From positions 1 through 8,105 of the forward strand of contig DAOVHN010000089.1 in assembly GCA_030671915.1 (NCBI GenBank): a stretch of DNA of 8,105 nucleotides. Reading direction: 5' to 3'. Under the pieces are notes generated by a model, which made no database searches, was not told the origin of the DNA, and saw only the letters and a list, made by a program, of their open reading frames with translations. Positions 1 through 5,776 of this stretch are shown piece after piece. How positions within the stretch are numbered: position 1 is the first letter of the stretch; every line of letters starts with the position of its first letter. The position numbers and the translations under genes were made by a program. This DNA comes from Pseudomonadota bacterium (GTDB lineage: Bacteria > Pseudomonadota > Alphaproteobacteria > UBA8366 > JADFVY01).

Positions 1-586
1 CGCCCTCCTCGATAACGCCGGTGGCCCATAACTCGAATTCCGTAACGTAATCGTCGGCTGGCGAATCTTCCGCGTATTGGCGGAATTCGCGCAGATTGTG
101 GGTCAGGCCACCGCTGGCCAGGATCAGCACGCCCTCGTCGCGCAGGGGCGCCAGCTTGCGCCCCATTTCGAGATGGTGCGCCGCACCCCGGCCCGGCTGT
201 ATCGAAAGCTGCGCCACCGGCATGTCGGCGTCGGGGTACATCAGCCTGAGCGGCACCCAGGCCCCATGATCGAGGCCGCGTTTGTGATCGGCCCCGCCGC
301 CGGTCAGTTCGGCGGCGAGGGCGGCCAGTTCGGGCGCGCCTGGGGCGGGATATTCGATCTCGTACAGGGCCTCGGGGAAATTATGGAAATCGTGGATGGT
401 CTTCGGCGCGGTTGCCGCGCCCGCCGTCGGTTCGCCGGTCTCCCAGTGCGCCGATATGCAGAGTACCGCCCTCGGGCGTGGCAGTTCCCGGCCCAGGCGC
501 TGCAGGAAGACGCTGGTTGCGTCCGGCTGAATTGCCATCATCGGGGAGCCGTGGCCAACGAAGAGTGCGGGGAGCCTTGTCGTCAT
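1..586 (-). CDS. LigB/DODA-type extradiol ring-cleavage dioxygenase (3' end outside window)
   Basis: The first 195 residues are present; the C-terminal quarter (family length is about 260) lies beyond the left edge. The family (YgiD, 4,5-DOPA extradiol dioxygenase) uses one bound metal ion to open catechol-type rings with O2 in the cytoplasm. Seen in order: GHGSP at residues 11-15, SAHW at 45-48, DHGAWVPL at 106-113 and SGGLTHNL at 158-165. These supply the expected metal-binding and catalytic histidines (H12, H47, H107, H163). It is the third gene of a leftward operon after the hydroquinone reductase and DoxX genes, which suggests a dihydroxybenzene substrate. The start at 586 has no visible Shine-Dalgarno. 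An in-frame ATG at 622 would add 12 residues and has GGAG directly against it, too close to be ideal. I prefer 586 because the family usually starts just before the GHGSP motif. Family call is firm; the substrate is inference. Confidence 0.88.
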   Translation of the reverse strand, partial: MTTRLPALFVGHGSPMMAIQPDATSVFLQRLGRELPRPRAVLCISAHWETGEPTAGAATAPKTIHDFHNFPEALYEIEYPAPGAPELAALAAELTGGGADHKRGLDHGAWVPLRLMYPDADMPVAQLSIQPGRGAAHHLEMGRKLAPLRDEGVLILASGGLTHNLREFRQYAEDSPADDYVTEFELWATGVIEEG

Positions 587-595
587 GGGAGGAAT

Positions 596-622
596 ATGGA
601 CGGCCCGGTGTGGGCCGTCCAT
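596..622 (-). repeat. 11-bp perfect inverted repeat between DoxX and dioxygenase genes
   Basis: Arms at 596-606 and 612-622 (core GGACGGCCC / GGGCCGTCC) pair perfectly around a 5-base loop. The repeat lies between the DoxX stop (631) and the dioxygenase start (586). No T-run follows on the minus strand, so it is not a classical intrinsic terminator. It could be an mRNA processing or stability stem that sets different expression of the downstream gene. If the dioxygenase starts at 622 instead, the stem covers its first codons. The pairing is certain; the role is inferred. Confidence 0.6.
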
Positions 623-630
623 CTCCGAGG

Positions 631-1089
631 TCAGATTTCGCGGCCGAGCTTCGCGTCGACCGAAAGCTCGCCGCCGCCGCGGAACAGGATCGCCAGTGCG
701 ACCGCGCCCCACAGCAGCGGGTATTCATAGCCGCCGTTGGTCCACAGGAAACCGTTGCTCCAATGGATGGCGAAGGCGGCGACGGCCATGAAGCCGACGA
801 CTTGGGCGGCCACGAAGCGGGTCAGGAACCCGGCCGCCAGCATCAGCCCACCAACGAATTCCAGCAGGGCGATGTACCAGGCCAGCAACGCCGCCGGCTC
901 CAGGCCGATCTGTCCGAACCAGCCGATGAGACCCGCCATGCCGCCGAACAGCTTCATATAGCCGTGCGGCACCAGCAGAAGTCCGGCAGCGACGCGCACC
1001 AGCGGCCAACTCAGGGGTGAAAGTTTCTCGTATACCGTCCCCAGCGCGGGGACGAACAGCCGGTTTCTTTCCGTGGTGACATCCATCAT
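631..1089 (-). CDS. DoxX-family integral membrane protein (YqjF-like)
   Basis: A 152-residue membrane protein of usual DoxX length. Hydrophobic segments lie near residues 28-48, 67-87, 92-109 and 123-137. The motifs [19 protein letters not shown] in the first helix and [17 protein letters not shown] in the second are typical of the family, as is the ending [15 protein letters not shown]. DoxX proteins are linked with quinone or thiol redox chemistry at the membrane, but most lack a known reaction. Upstream lies AGGAG, about 8-9 bases before a tandem ATG-ATG, so translation may start at 1089 or 1086. The gap to the preceding reductase gene is 27 bases, consistent with one transcript. In E. coli the DoxX gene yqjF sits beside the hydroquinone reductase gene yqjG, which supports a shared role in quinone stress. 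The exact function is unknown. Confidence 0.9.
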   Translation of the reverse strand: MMDVTTERNRLFVPALGTVYEKLSPLSWPLVRVAAGLLLVPHGYMKLFGGMAGLIGWFGQIGLEPAALLAWYIALLEFVGGLMLAAGFLTRFVAAQVVGFMAVAAFAIHWSNGFLWTNGGYEYPLLWGAVALAILFRGGGELSVDAKLGREI

Positions 1090-1116
1090 CTCTTCATCTC
1101 CTGTCGTAAAATTGGT

Positions 1117-2106
1117 TCATGCCGCCAGCGTCAGCCGGTCACGCCCGTGCGGTTTGGTGAAGTCGATCTCCGGGCCGGCCGGCACGATGCCTGCCGGGTT
1201 GATGGTCCGGTGGCTGCGGTAATAGTGGTCCTTGATATGTGCGCGGTTTACGGTCTCCGCGATTCCGGGAATCTGATAAAGCTCGCGTGTCCAGGCCCAC
1301 AGGTTCGGATAGTCGACCAGGCGTTTCAGGTTGCACTTGAAATGCCCGACATATACGGCATCGAAACGCACCAGCGTGGTGAACAGCCGCCAGTCGGCCT
1401 CGGTGATCCGCTCGCCGGTCAGATAGCGCTGCCGGGACAGCCTTGCGTCCAGCCCGTCCAGCGCCTCGAACAGGCTCTGGACCGCTTCGTCGTATGCCTT
1501 CTGCGTGGTCGCGAAGCCGGCCTTGTAGACACCGTTGTTGATGCGGTCGTAGACAAAGTCGTTCACCCAGTCGATATCGTCGCGCAGTTCCACCGGATAT
1601 AAATCCGGACCGGTCGCCCCGACCGCATCGAATGCCGAATTGAACATCCGGATGATCTCGGCGGATTCGTTATTGACGATGGTGCCGGTCTGCTTGTCCC
1701 AAAGCACGGGAACAGTCACACGGCCGGTATAGTTCGGGTCGGCCTTCGTATAGATTTCATACAGGTGGCGCGCGCCGTTCACATCGTCGGGCACGACGCC
1801 CTCGCCGGGGTCGAAGCTCCAGCCCTGCTCCATCATCAGCGGGTTGACCACCGATACCGAAATCATGCCCTCCAGCCCCTTCAGCGCCCGGAAAATCAGC
1901 GTGCGATGGGCCCAGGGGCAGGCGAGCGAGACGTAAAGGTGGTAACGCCCGGCCTCTGCCTTGAAACCGCCCTTGCCGGTCGGGCCGGGGCGCCCGTCCG
2001 GGGTCACCCAGTTGCGAAAGGCGGAAGCCTTGCGCACGAACCGGCCGCCCGTCTTCTTCGTGTCGTACCAGCGGTCGCGCCATTTGCCGTCGATCAACAG
2101 TCCCAT
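1117..2106 (-). CDS. yqjG: Glutathionyl-hydroquinone reductase (YqjG/PcpF-type GST)
   Basis: A cytoplasmic glutathione transferase-like enzyme that removes glutathione from glutathionyl-hydroquinones, using a second GSH and returning the free hydroquinone. The 329-residue length matches YqjG (about 328). The thioredoxin-fold half has the signature SLACPWAHR with catalytic Cys63, the same position as in E. coli YqjG as I recall it, and the glutathione-site motif NNESAEIIRMFN. The helical half has RYLTGERITEADWRLF and RFDAVYVGHFKCN, both typical of the family. The open frame runs upstream to 2247, but I chose ATG at 2106. MGLLIDGKW is the normal family N terminus, GGAG lies 9 bases before it, and the longer form would overlap the divergent LysR start and the operator. 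First gene of the leftward operon, and likely controlled by the divergent LysR protein. Confidence 0.95.
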   Translation of the reverse strand: MGLLIDGKWRDRWYDTKKTGGRFVRKASAFRNWVTPDGRPGPTGKGGFKAEAGRYHLYVSLACPWAHRTLIFRALKGLEGMISVSVVNPLMMEQGWSFDPGEGVVPDDVNGARHLYEIYTKADPNYTGRVTVPVLWDKQTGTIVNNESAEIIRMFNSAFDAVGATGPDLYPVELRDDIDWVNDFVYDRINNGVYKAGFATTQKAYDEAVQSLFEALDGLDARLSRQRYLTGERITEADWRLFTTLVRFDAVYVGHFKCNLKRLVDYPNLWAWTRELYQIPGIAETVNRAHIKDHYYRSHRTINPAGIVPAGPEIDFTKPHGRDRLTLAA

Positions 2107-2227
2107 CTCGTTACTCTCCGCATCGGTTGGTTTGTTCCTTGGCTCTCCATATGATTGAACCCAGATTGAATAACAATCAGCCTTCCGGTAAACATATTGT
2201 TCGTTATTAGAAACAATAGGTGTGGCG
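2107..2227. promoter_or_regulatory. Divergent promoter/operator region, probable LysR binding site
   Basis: This 121-bp gap separates the divergent reductase (2106) and LysR (2228) starts and must hold both promoters. It contains GATTGAA twice, at 2153 and 2164, one helical turn (11 bp) apart. It also has the inverted repeat GATTG-N5-CAATC at 2164-2178, and TATTGTT-N10-AACAATA at 2195-2218. All share an ATTG/CAAT core. Spaced dyads in a divergent gap are the usual layout for LysR-type recognition and activation sites. The 2195-2218 dyad ends just before the LysR start, which fits autorepression. I could not assign -35/-10 boxes with confidence. Confidence 0.6.
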
Positions 2228-3133
2228 ATGGATAATCTTTCCGGCATGGCAGTGTTCGCTCAGGTGGTCGAGGCGCGCAGCTTCACCGGTGCGGCACGCC
2301 GCCTCGGCATGTCCAAGGCGGCGGTCAGCAAGCAGGTCTCCCGGCTGGAGGAACGGCTGGGCGCGCGGCTGCTGAACCGCACGACGCGACGCCTCAGCCT
2401 GACCGAGGTCGGCGCCGCCTTCTACGAACGCTGCGCGCGCATCGTCGCCGAGGCCGAAGAGGCGGAACTCGCAGTCACCCGGCTCAACGAGAAGCCGCGC
2501 GGGACGTTGCGCGTGGACGTGCCCGTAGATTTCGGAATCCAGTACCTTGCGCCGCTGCTGCCCCCCTTCATGCTGGCCAACCCGGAACTGAAGGTCGATA
2601 TGAGCTTCAACGACCGTTTCGTGGATCTGGTCGACGAAGGCCACGATCTGGCGGTGCGCATCGGGCAGTTGCCCGATTCCAGCCTGATCGCCCGCAAACT
2701 GGCGGAATCCGGATCGGTGATCTGCGCCGCACCCGAATACTGGAACCGGCATGGCCGGCCCTCCCATCCTTCCGAACTCGCGAACCACAACTGCTTCGCT
2801 TACAGCTATCTGGCCACCGGTAACGAGTGGCGGCTGCGGGGGCCAGAGGGCGATGTGGCGGTGCGGGTATCGGGGTCACTGGCCGCTAATAACGGCGACA
2901 TGTTGCGCCAGGCGGCGGTGGCCGGGCTGGGGGTCGTCGCCACGCCGGTCTTCATGGCCTGCGACGATCTTCGCGCGGGGCGGCTGGAGCCAGTGTTGCG
3001 AGACTACGAGCCACCAACACGAGGCATCCACGCCGTCTATCCGCATAACCGGCATCTGTCGGCCAAGGTGCGGGCCTTCGTGGATTATCTGGCCGAGGCC
3101 CTGAACCCCGCGCCGTGGGCAGACGCCTGCTGA
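2228..3133 (+). CDS. LysR-family transcriptional regulator (YhaJ-like context)
   Basis: A 301-residue LysR-type regulator of normal length. The winged helix-turn-helix fills residues 1-60, with recognition segment AARRLGMSKAAVSKQVSRLE and wing TTRRLSLTEVG. A linker helix follows, then the periplasmic-binding-like effector domain (about 92-290, starting GTLRVDVPVDFG). The ATG at 2228 is preferred over the in-frame GTG at 2222 because AGG at 2218-2220 is 7 bases from 2228 but only 1 from 2222. The gene is divergent from the reductase-DoxX-dioxygenase operon, the classical layout for a LysR activator of its neighbours. In E. coli, YhaJ controls the linked DoxX gene yqjF and responds to hydroquinone-like products of dinitrotoluene. 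By analogy the ligand here may be a quinone or hydroxylated aromatic, which is inference. Confidence 0.93.
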   Translation: MDNLSGMAVFAQVVEARSFTGAARRLGMSKAAVSKQVSRLEERLGARLLNRTTRRLSLTEVGAAFYERCARIVAEAEEAELAVTRLNEKPRGTLRVDVPVDFGIQYLAPLLPPFMLANPELKVDMSFNDRFVDLVDEGHDLAVRIGQLPDSSLIARKLAESGSVICAAPEYWNRHGRPSHPSELANHNCFAYSYLATGNEWRLRGPEGDVAVRVSGSLAANNGDMLRQAAVAGLGVVATPVFMACDDLRAGRLEPVLRDYEPPTRGIHAVYPHNRHLSAKVRAFVDYLAEALNPAPWADAC

Positions 3134-3190
3134 CGCTCGCGGCTGGGGCACGGCGGATCAACTCTGCGTTATATCACGCCCTCGTCAGTT

Positions 3191-3227
3191 CAGCCTTGTG
3201 CGGCTTTGCCGTAGCCTGACAAGGTTG
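3191..3227 (+). promoter_or_regulatory. 5'-UTR hairpin abutting the P460 gene ribosome binding site
   Basis: CAGCCTTGT (3191-3199) pairs with ACAAGGTTG (3219-3227), nine pairs including one G-U. An inner stem GCGGC/GCCGT lies at 3200-3204/3208-3212. A competing pairing is GTCAG (3184-3188) with CTGAC (3216-3220). The stem ends one base before AAGGAG (3229-3234), the binding site for the start at 3241. No T-run follows, so it is not an intrinsic terminator for the LysR gene. Control of translation is possible but untested. Confidence 0.4.
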
Positions 3228-3240
3228 AAAGGAGCGTTCG

Positions 3241-3921
3241 ATGGCTGCAGACCGGCGGTCCGCCATATCGGTTACGGCAATATCGGTTTTTCTGCTCGCC
3301 CTGCTGGTTGTCGCGGGCGTCGCGGTTGATGGGCGTGTCGCCTCGAGCCAGCAGGACAGCACGACCGTAACAACGCCGAAAACCCACTTCAAGGTCGAGC
3401 GCCCCGCCGACATGTTCCCCAACACGGCCGAGACGGTCTATCAGAACATCCGCGCCGAAATGGCGGCGGGCTATGCGCTGGCCAGGATGCCGGACCTCAG
3501 GAATTATCTTTCCTGGCGGCGCTTCAACAAGGCGCCATACCGCTCGGCCACACATGGCGCACGCTACGTGAACAATTACGCCAACCGTGCCGGTCAGGCC
3601 TATGGCGCATTCGAACAAGTCGGCATATTGCCCAAGGGCTCGATCCTGTTGAAGGACAGTTTCACCGCCACCGCCGACGGCGGCATCTATCCCGGACCGA
3701 TGTTCGTGATGGAAAAAATGGAAGCCGGTTTCAATTCGCAAAGCGGCGACTGGCGCTACAGCATGATCATGCCGGATGGCAGCCTGTTCGGCGAGACGAA
3801 GGGTGTAAGCGCCGAAGCGGTGCAGTTCTGTATCGGATGCCATGCGACGCGCCAGCGATACGATCATTTATTCTTCCTCCCCGAGGAGTTTCGGCTGGCA
3901 CCGATCGAGGCCGGTCAGTAA
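3241..3921 (+). CDS. Membrane-anchored cytochrome P460-family protein
   Basis: The 226-residue product begins with a short basic stretch and one hydrophobic segment (about 10-29) with no clear cleavage site, so it is probably anchored with its heme domain in the periplasm. One heme c motif, CIGCH, lies at 197-201 near the C terminus, followed by DHLFF. Upstream are THGARYVNNYAN (104-115) and PKGSILLKD (131-139). This order (HG-RYVN, the G-S-hydrophobic-K motif, late CxxCH) is the cytochrome P460 domain. Family members oxidise hydroxylamine with a lysine-crosslinked heme, while the related cytochromes c'-beta bind NO. I cannot tell which lysine, if any (K97, K132, K138), crosslinks. AAGGAG lies 6 bases before the ATG. 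No amo, hao or nir gene is in view, so substrate and role are open. It appears monocistronic. Confidence 0.85.
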   Translation: MAADRRSAISVTAISVFLLALLVVAGVAVDGRVASSQQDSTTVTTPKTHFKVERPADMFPNTAETVYQNIRAEMAAGYALARMPDLRNYLSWRRFNKAPYRSATHGARYVNNYANRAGQAYGAFEQVGILPKGSILLKDSFTATADGGIYPGPMFVMEKMEAGFNSQSGDWRYSMIMPDGSLFGETKGVSAEAVQFCIGCHATRQRYDHLFFLPEEFRLAPIEAGQ

Positions 3922-4235
3922 CGGGTATTTTTACAATCCGGGCAGTATGAACTGGACCGCCGATGCCGTTGGCACTGGCCCCTTGCCGCTGCGTGGGCCG
4001 AAATAAAAATTCACATAACGATAATATTACTGAAAACAACGCTTTAATAATAACCTTACTAACCAACCTCACGACTTAATCACAGCAGCGCGACCATAAG
4101 TAACAAAATTGTAACAATATACTACTATTTATTGACGACTTTACTGCCTGCCGCCATCGTCTTTAAGGAGCTGCGGTCGGGCGACCTATTGGGGGCAGCT
4201 CCTGATGCAACATTACCGAAAATCAGGAGGAAGAA
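3922..4235 (+). promoter_or_regulatory. AT-rich porin control region with 11-bp-phased direct repeats
   Basis: This is a 314-bp gap without a gene. Bases 4001-4140 are about 30% GC by hand count, against GC-rich flanks. GTAACAA occurs at 4100-4106 and 4111-4117, two 7-bp units with a 4-base AT spacer. That is the layout of sites for OmpR/PhoB-type response regulators. A candidate -10, TATTTA (4126-4131), lies 8 bases downstream; TATACT (4118-4123) is another. TTGACG at 4132-4137 is an alternative -35 that would place the transcript start near the 4166 hairpin. The first 80 bases hold only weak stems and no convincing terminator for the P460 gene. The porin start has AGGAGG at 4225-4230, 5 bases before the ATG. 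Confidence 0.5.
4166..4203 (+). promoter_or_regulatory. Stem-loop in the porin 5' leader
   Basis: AGGAGCTGC (4166-4174) pairs perfectly with GCAGCTCCT (4195-4203). The 20-base loop can form a second stem, GGTC (4175-4178) with GACC (4183-4186). It sits 21 bases upstream of the AGGAGG ribosome binding site and leaves that site free. It may stabilise the mRNA, as leader hairpins do for some outer-membrane protein transcripts, or be a small-RNA target. The structure is seen directly; the role is inferred. Confidence 0.5.
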
Positions 4236-5402
4236 ATGACCACACAAAACAGATATTTTTGGGATGCCAGACTACCGTTGACAGCCACTTTCCCGGCGGC
4301 ATCGGCAGTACTCGCGATACTTATGTCAGGGGCGCCAGCCATGGCTGGACATGACGGGGATGGGGCGGATGATTCGGTCTTGTCCGGCGCTTCGAACGTG
4401 CATCTCTCTCTTTCCGGCCAGGTAAATCGCGGCGTGCTTTTTGTCGATGACGGCAATCAGACCGAGATCCTGCATGTCGACAATGACAATTCCTCGACCC
4501 GCTTCCGTATGATCGGCTCGGCCGATTACAACGAGGATATCTCGATCGGCAGCGTGATCGAGGTGCAGTTCGAATCGAACTCCACCGCCAACATCAACAT
4601 CGACGGCACCACGACCGGTGGAAATAACAGCTTCACCGAGCGCAAACTGGAGCTCTATTTCGATCACAAGCGGTTCGGCCGTCTCTGGCTCGGCCAGGGC
4701 GACACGGCGTCGAACGGCTCGTCCGAGGTCGACTTGTCGGGAACCGGCGTCATCGGCTATTCCGGAGTAACCGATATGGCCGGCGGCATCGAGTTTCAGG
4801 ATGCCGGTGTGGCCGGACCGAACATCGGCAGCGTCCTCAGCAACTTCGACGGGCTGAGCCGTGACGACCGGATCCGCTATGACACCCCGAAATTCGGCGG
4901 ATTCCAGCTTTCGGTCAGCCAAGCCGATAGCCGGAAGTCGGATGTTGCCGCGAGGTTTTCCGGCGATATCGGCGCCGGCCTGAAGGTAGCCGCGGCGGTC
5001 GCGTACGCCGTCAATGGCGATGTCGATTCGCAGATCAACGGCTCGCTCTCCGTGAGGCACTCATCCGGCTTCAACGTGACGGGTGCCGCCGGCGTGCGGG
5101 ATCTGCAGGTTGGCGCCGTCAACTCGACCCGCGATCCGTTCTTCTGGTACGTGAAAGTGGGTTACATCTGGGGCGGCGGCATTGGCAACACCGCCTTTGC
5201 CATCGACTACATCCAGGCGGACGAAGTGGATTCGGGCTCGGTCGAGGACGAAGCCACTTCATATGGCGCCTTTGTCGTGCAGGCCGTCGACAAGATCGGC
5301 ACCGAACTTTATCTCGGCGCGCGCCAGTACCAACTGGACCGGGTCGGCTTCAACTTCGATGACATAACCGCGGTGATGGCCGGCGCCCGGGTAAAATTCT
5401 GA
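4236..5402 (+). CDS. Outer-membrane porin, Gram-negative type
   Basis: A 388-residue beta-barrel porin. The signal peptide has an unusually long N-terminal part before a hydrophobic core (about 20-33), with likely cleavage after A35-M36-A37. The mature protein begins with an acidic stretch, then the first strand LSLSGQVNRGVLFVDDG, followed by alternating amphipathic strands such as RKLELYFDHKRFGRLWLGQGD, typical of alphaproteobacterial porins. It ends in VKF; a C-terminal Phe is the usual signal recognised by the BAM assembly machinery. It forms a passive diffusion channel in the outer membrane, with solute unknown. Asp and Glu are abundant in the presumed loops, so cation preference is possible. 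AGGAGG 5 bases before the ATG predicts strong translation. The gene sits behind an elaborate leader and is followed after 10 bases by a small lipoprotein gene, probably on the same transcript. Confidence 0.93.
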   Translation: MTTQNRYFWDARLPLTATFPAASAVLAILMSGAPAMAGHDGDGADDSVLSGASNVHLSLSGQVNRGVLFVDDGNQTEILHVDNDNSSTRFRMIGSADYNEDISIGSVIEVQFESNSTANINIDGTTTGGNNSFTERKLELYFDHKRFGRLWLGQGDTASNGSSEVDLSGTGVIGYSGVTDMAGGIEFQDAGVAGPNIGSVLSNFDGLSRDDRIRYDTPKFGGFQLSVSQADSRKSDVAARFSGDIGAGLKVAAAVAYAVNGDVDSQINGSLSVRHSSGFNVTGAAGVRDLQVGAVNSTRDPFFWYVKVGYIWGGGIGNTAFAIDYIQADEVDSGSVEDEATSYGAFVVQAVDKIGTELYLGARQYQLDRVGFNFDDITAVMAGARVKF

Positions 5403-5412
5403 GGGTATGACC

Positions 5413-5607
5413 ATGAGAAATCTAAAAAAAGGGCAAACCCTCGGACGCATGACGGCGCGCATACTCGCCGCTGTGGCGCTCGGTGGGGCCCTGGCCGCCT
5501 GCTCGAATGTAGAGCCGTTCGACTACACGGCCATACATGAGATCCCGGACGGTCATGGGCTTTTCAGTGGCTCGGACGGCGAGTTCGACCTGTACAGCAG
5601 CGACTGA
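5413..5607 (+). CDS. Small lipoprotein, co-transcribed with the porin
   Basis: A 64-residue precursor with a basic start (RNLKKGQ), a hydrophobic segment and the lipobox LAAC at 27-30. Signal peptidase II would leave a 35-residue lipoprotein beginning at Cys30. Ser at +2 suggests outer-membrane location under the E. coli rule. The mature part is acidic and carries GLFSGSDGEFDLYSSD at its end. I recall similar G-x-F-(S/T)-G-x-D-G-x-F motifs in other small proteobacterial proteins, but cannot name a family. ATG at 5413 is preferred over ATG at 5407. GAGGG at 5401-5405, overlapping the porin stop, is well spaced from 5413 but touches 5407. The close coupling to the porin gene hints at a partner or accessory role for that porin. 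Function unknown. Confidence 0.8.
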   Translation: MRNLKKGQTLGRMTARILAAVALGGALAACSNVEPFDYTAIHEIPDGHGLFSGSDGEFDLYSSD

Positions 5608-5627
5608 ACGCGACAAGCGAGAGGCAT

Positions 5628-5657
5628 CGGGGCCGCCGGCATTTGCAGGCGGTCCCG
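5628..5657 (+). terminator. Probable terminator hairpin of the porin-lipoprotein transcript
   Basis: CGGGGCCGCC (5628-5637) pairs with GGCGGTCCCG (5648-5657), ten pairs including one G-U, around a 10-base loop. It lies 20 bases after the lipoprotein stop. The following bases (TTCGCCTGTC) are only mildly T-rich, so termination may be weak or need Rho. It also lies downstream of the leftward genes and could act on both strands. Confidence 0.5.
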
Positions 5658-5667
5658 TTCGCCTGTC

Positions 5668-5775
5668 TCAAAGCCGCGGGTCCACGGGTTCGCTTTCCAG
5701 GGCCAGCACCGCGAAGACGCATTCATGGACGCGGTATTTCACCGTCGGCTGCACCAGGCCGCGCGGGAAGATTGC
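5668..5775 (-). pseudogene. Coding-like stretch without a start, possible 3' remnant of a gene
   Basis: Read leftward, in a different frame from the GATase-like gene's end, this stretch encodes AIFPRGLVQPTVKYRV and continues HECVFAVLALESEPVDPRL to a TGA at 5668-5670. Third codon positions are mostly G or C and the amino acid mix looks like real protein. The frame stays open upstream into the end of the 691-residue gene, but no ATG is found before a stop. GTG at 5754 would give 28 residues but has no ribosome binding site. It may be the tail of a gene mostly lost by deletion, or a chance open frame. I do not recognise the family. Confidence 0.3.
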
Positions 5776-5776
5776 T

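Noticed and set aside
77..1020. Rightward open frames over the dioxygenase and DoxX genes
   Set aside because: Rich in Arg, Pro and Gly with no motifs, while the leftward frames give clear family matches.
2107..2247. N-terminal extension of the hydroquinone reductase by 47 residues
   Set aside because: The extension is not family-like, crosses the operator and overlaps the LysR start; ATG at 2106 has GGAG and the normal family N terminus.
2207..2788. 193-residue open frame antisense to the LysR gene
   Set aside because: Shadow of a GC-rich gene; the LysR frame opposite it is unmistakable and the antisense product has no recognisable motif.
3190..3867. 225-residue open frame antisense to the P460 gene
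   Set aside because: Overlaps a gene with a clear heme motif and ribosome site; no family features of its own.
3977..3999. GGCCC/GGGCC stem as a terminator of the P460 gene
   Set aside because: Only five pairs with a 13-base loop, followed by A-rich rather than T-rich sequence on the coding strand.
3947..4006. 19-residue open frame in the P460-porin gap
   Set aside because: No good ribosome binding site and a low-information sequence.
4326..5060. 244-residue open frame antisense to the porin
   Set aside because: Composition looks like reverse-read porin codons, with no ribosome site or recognised motif.
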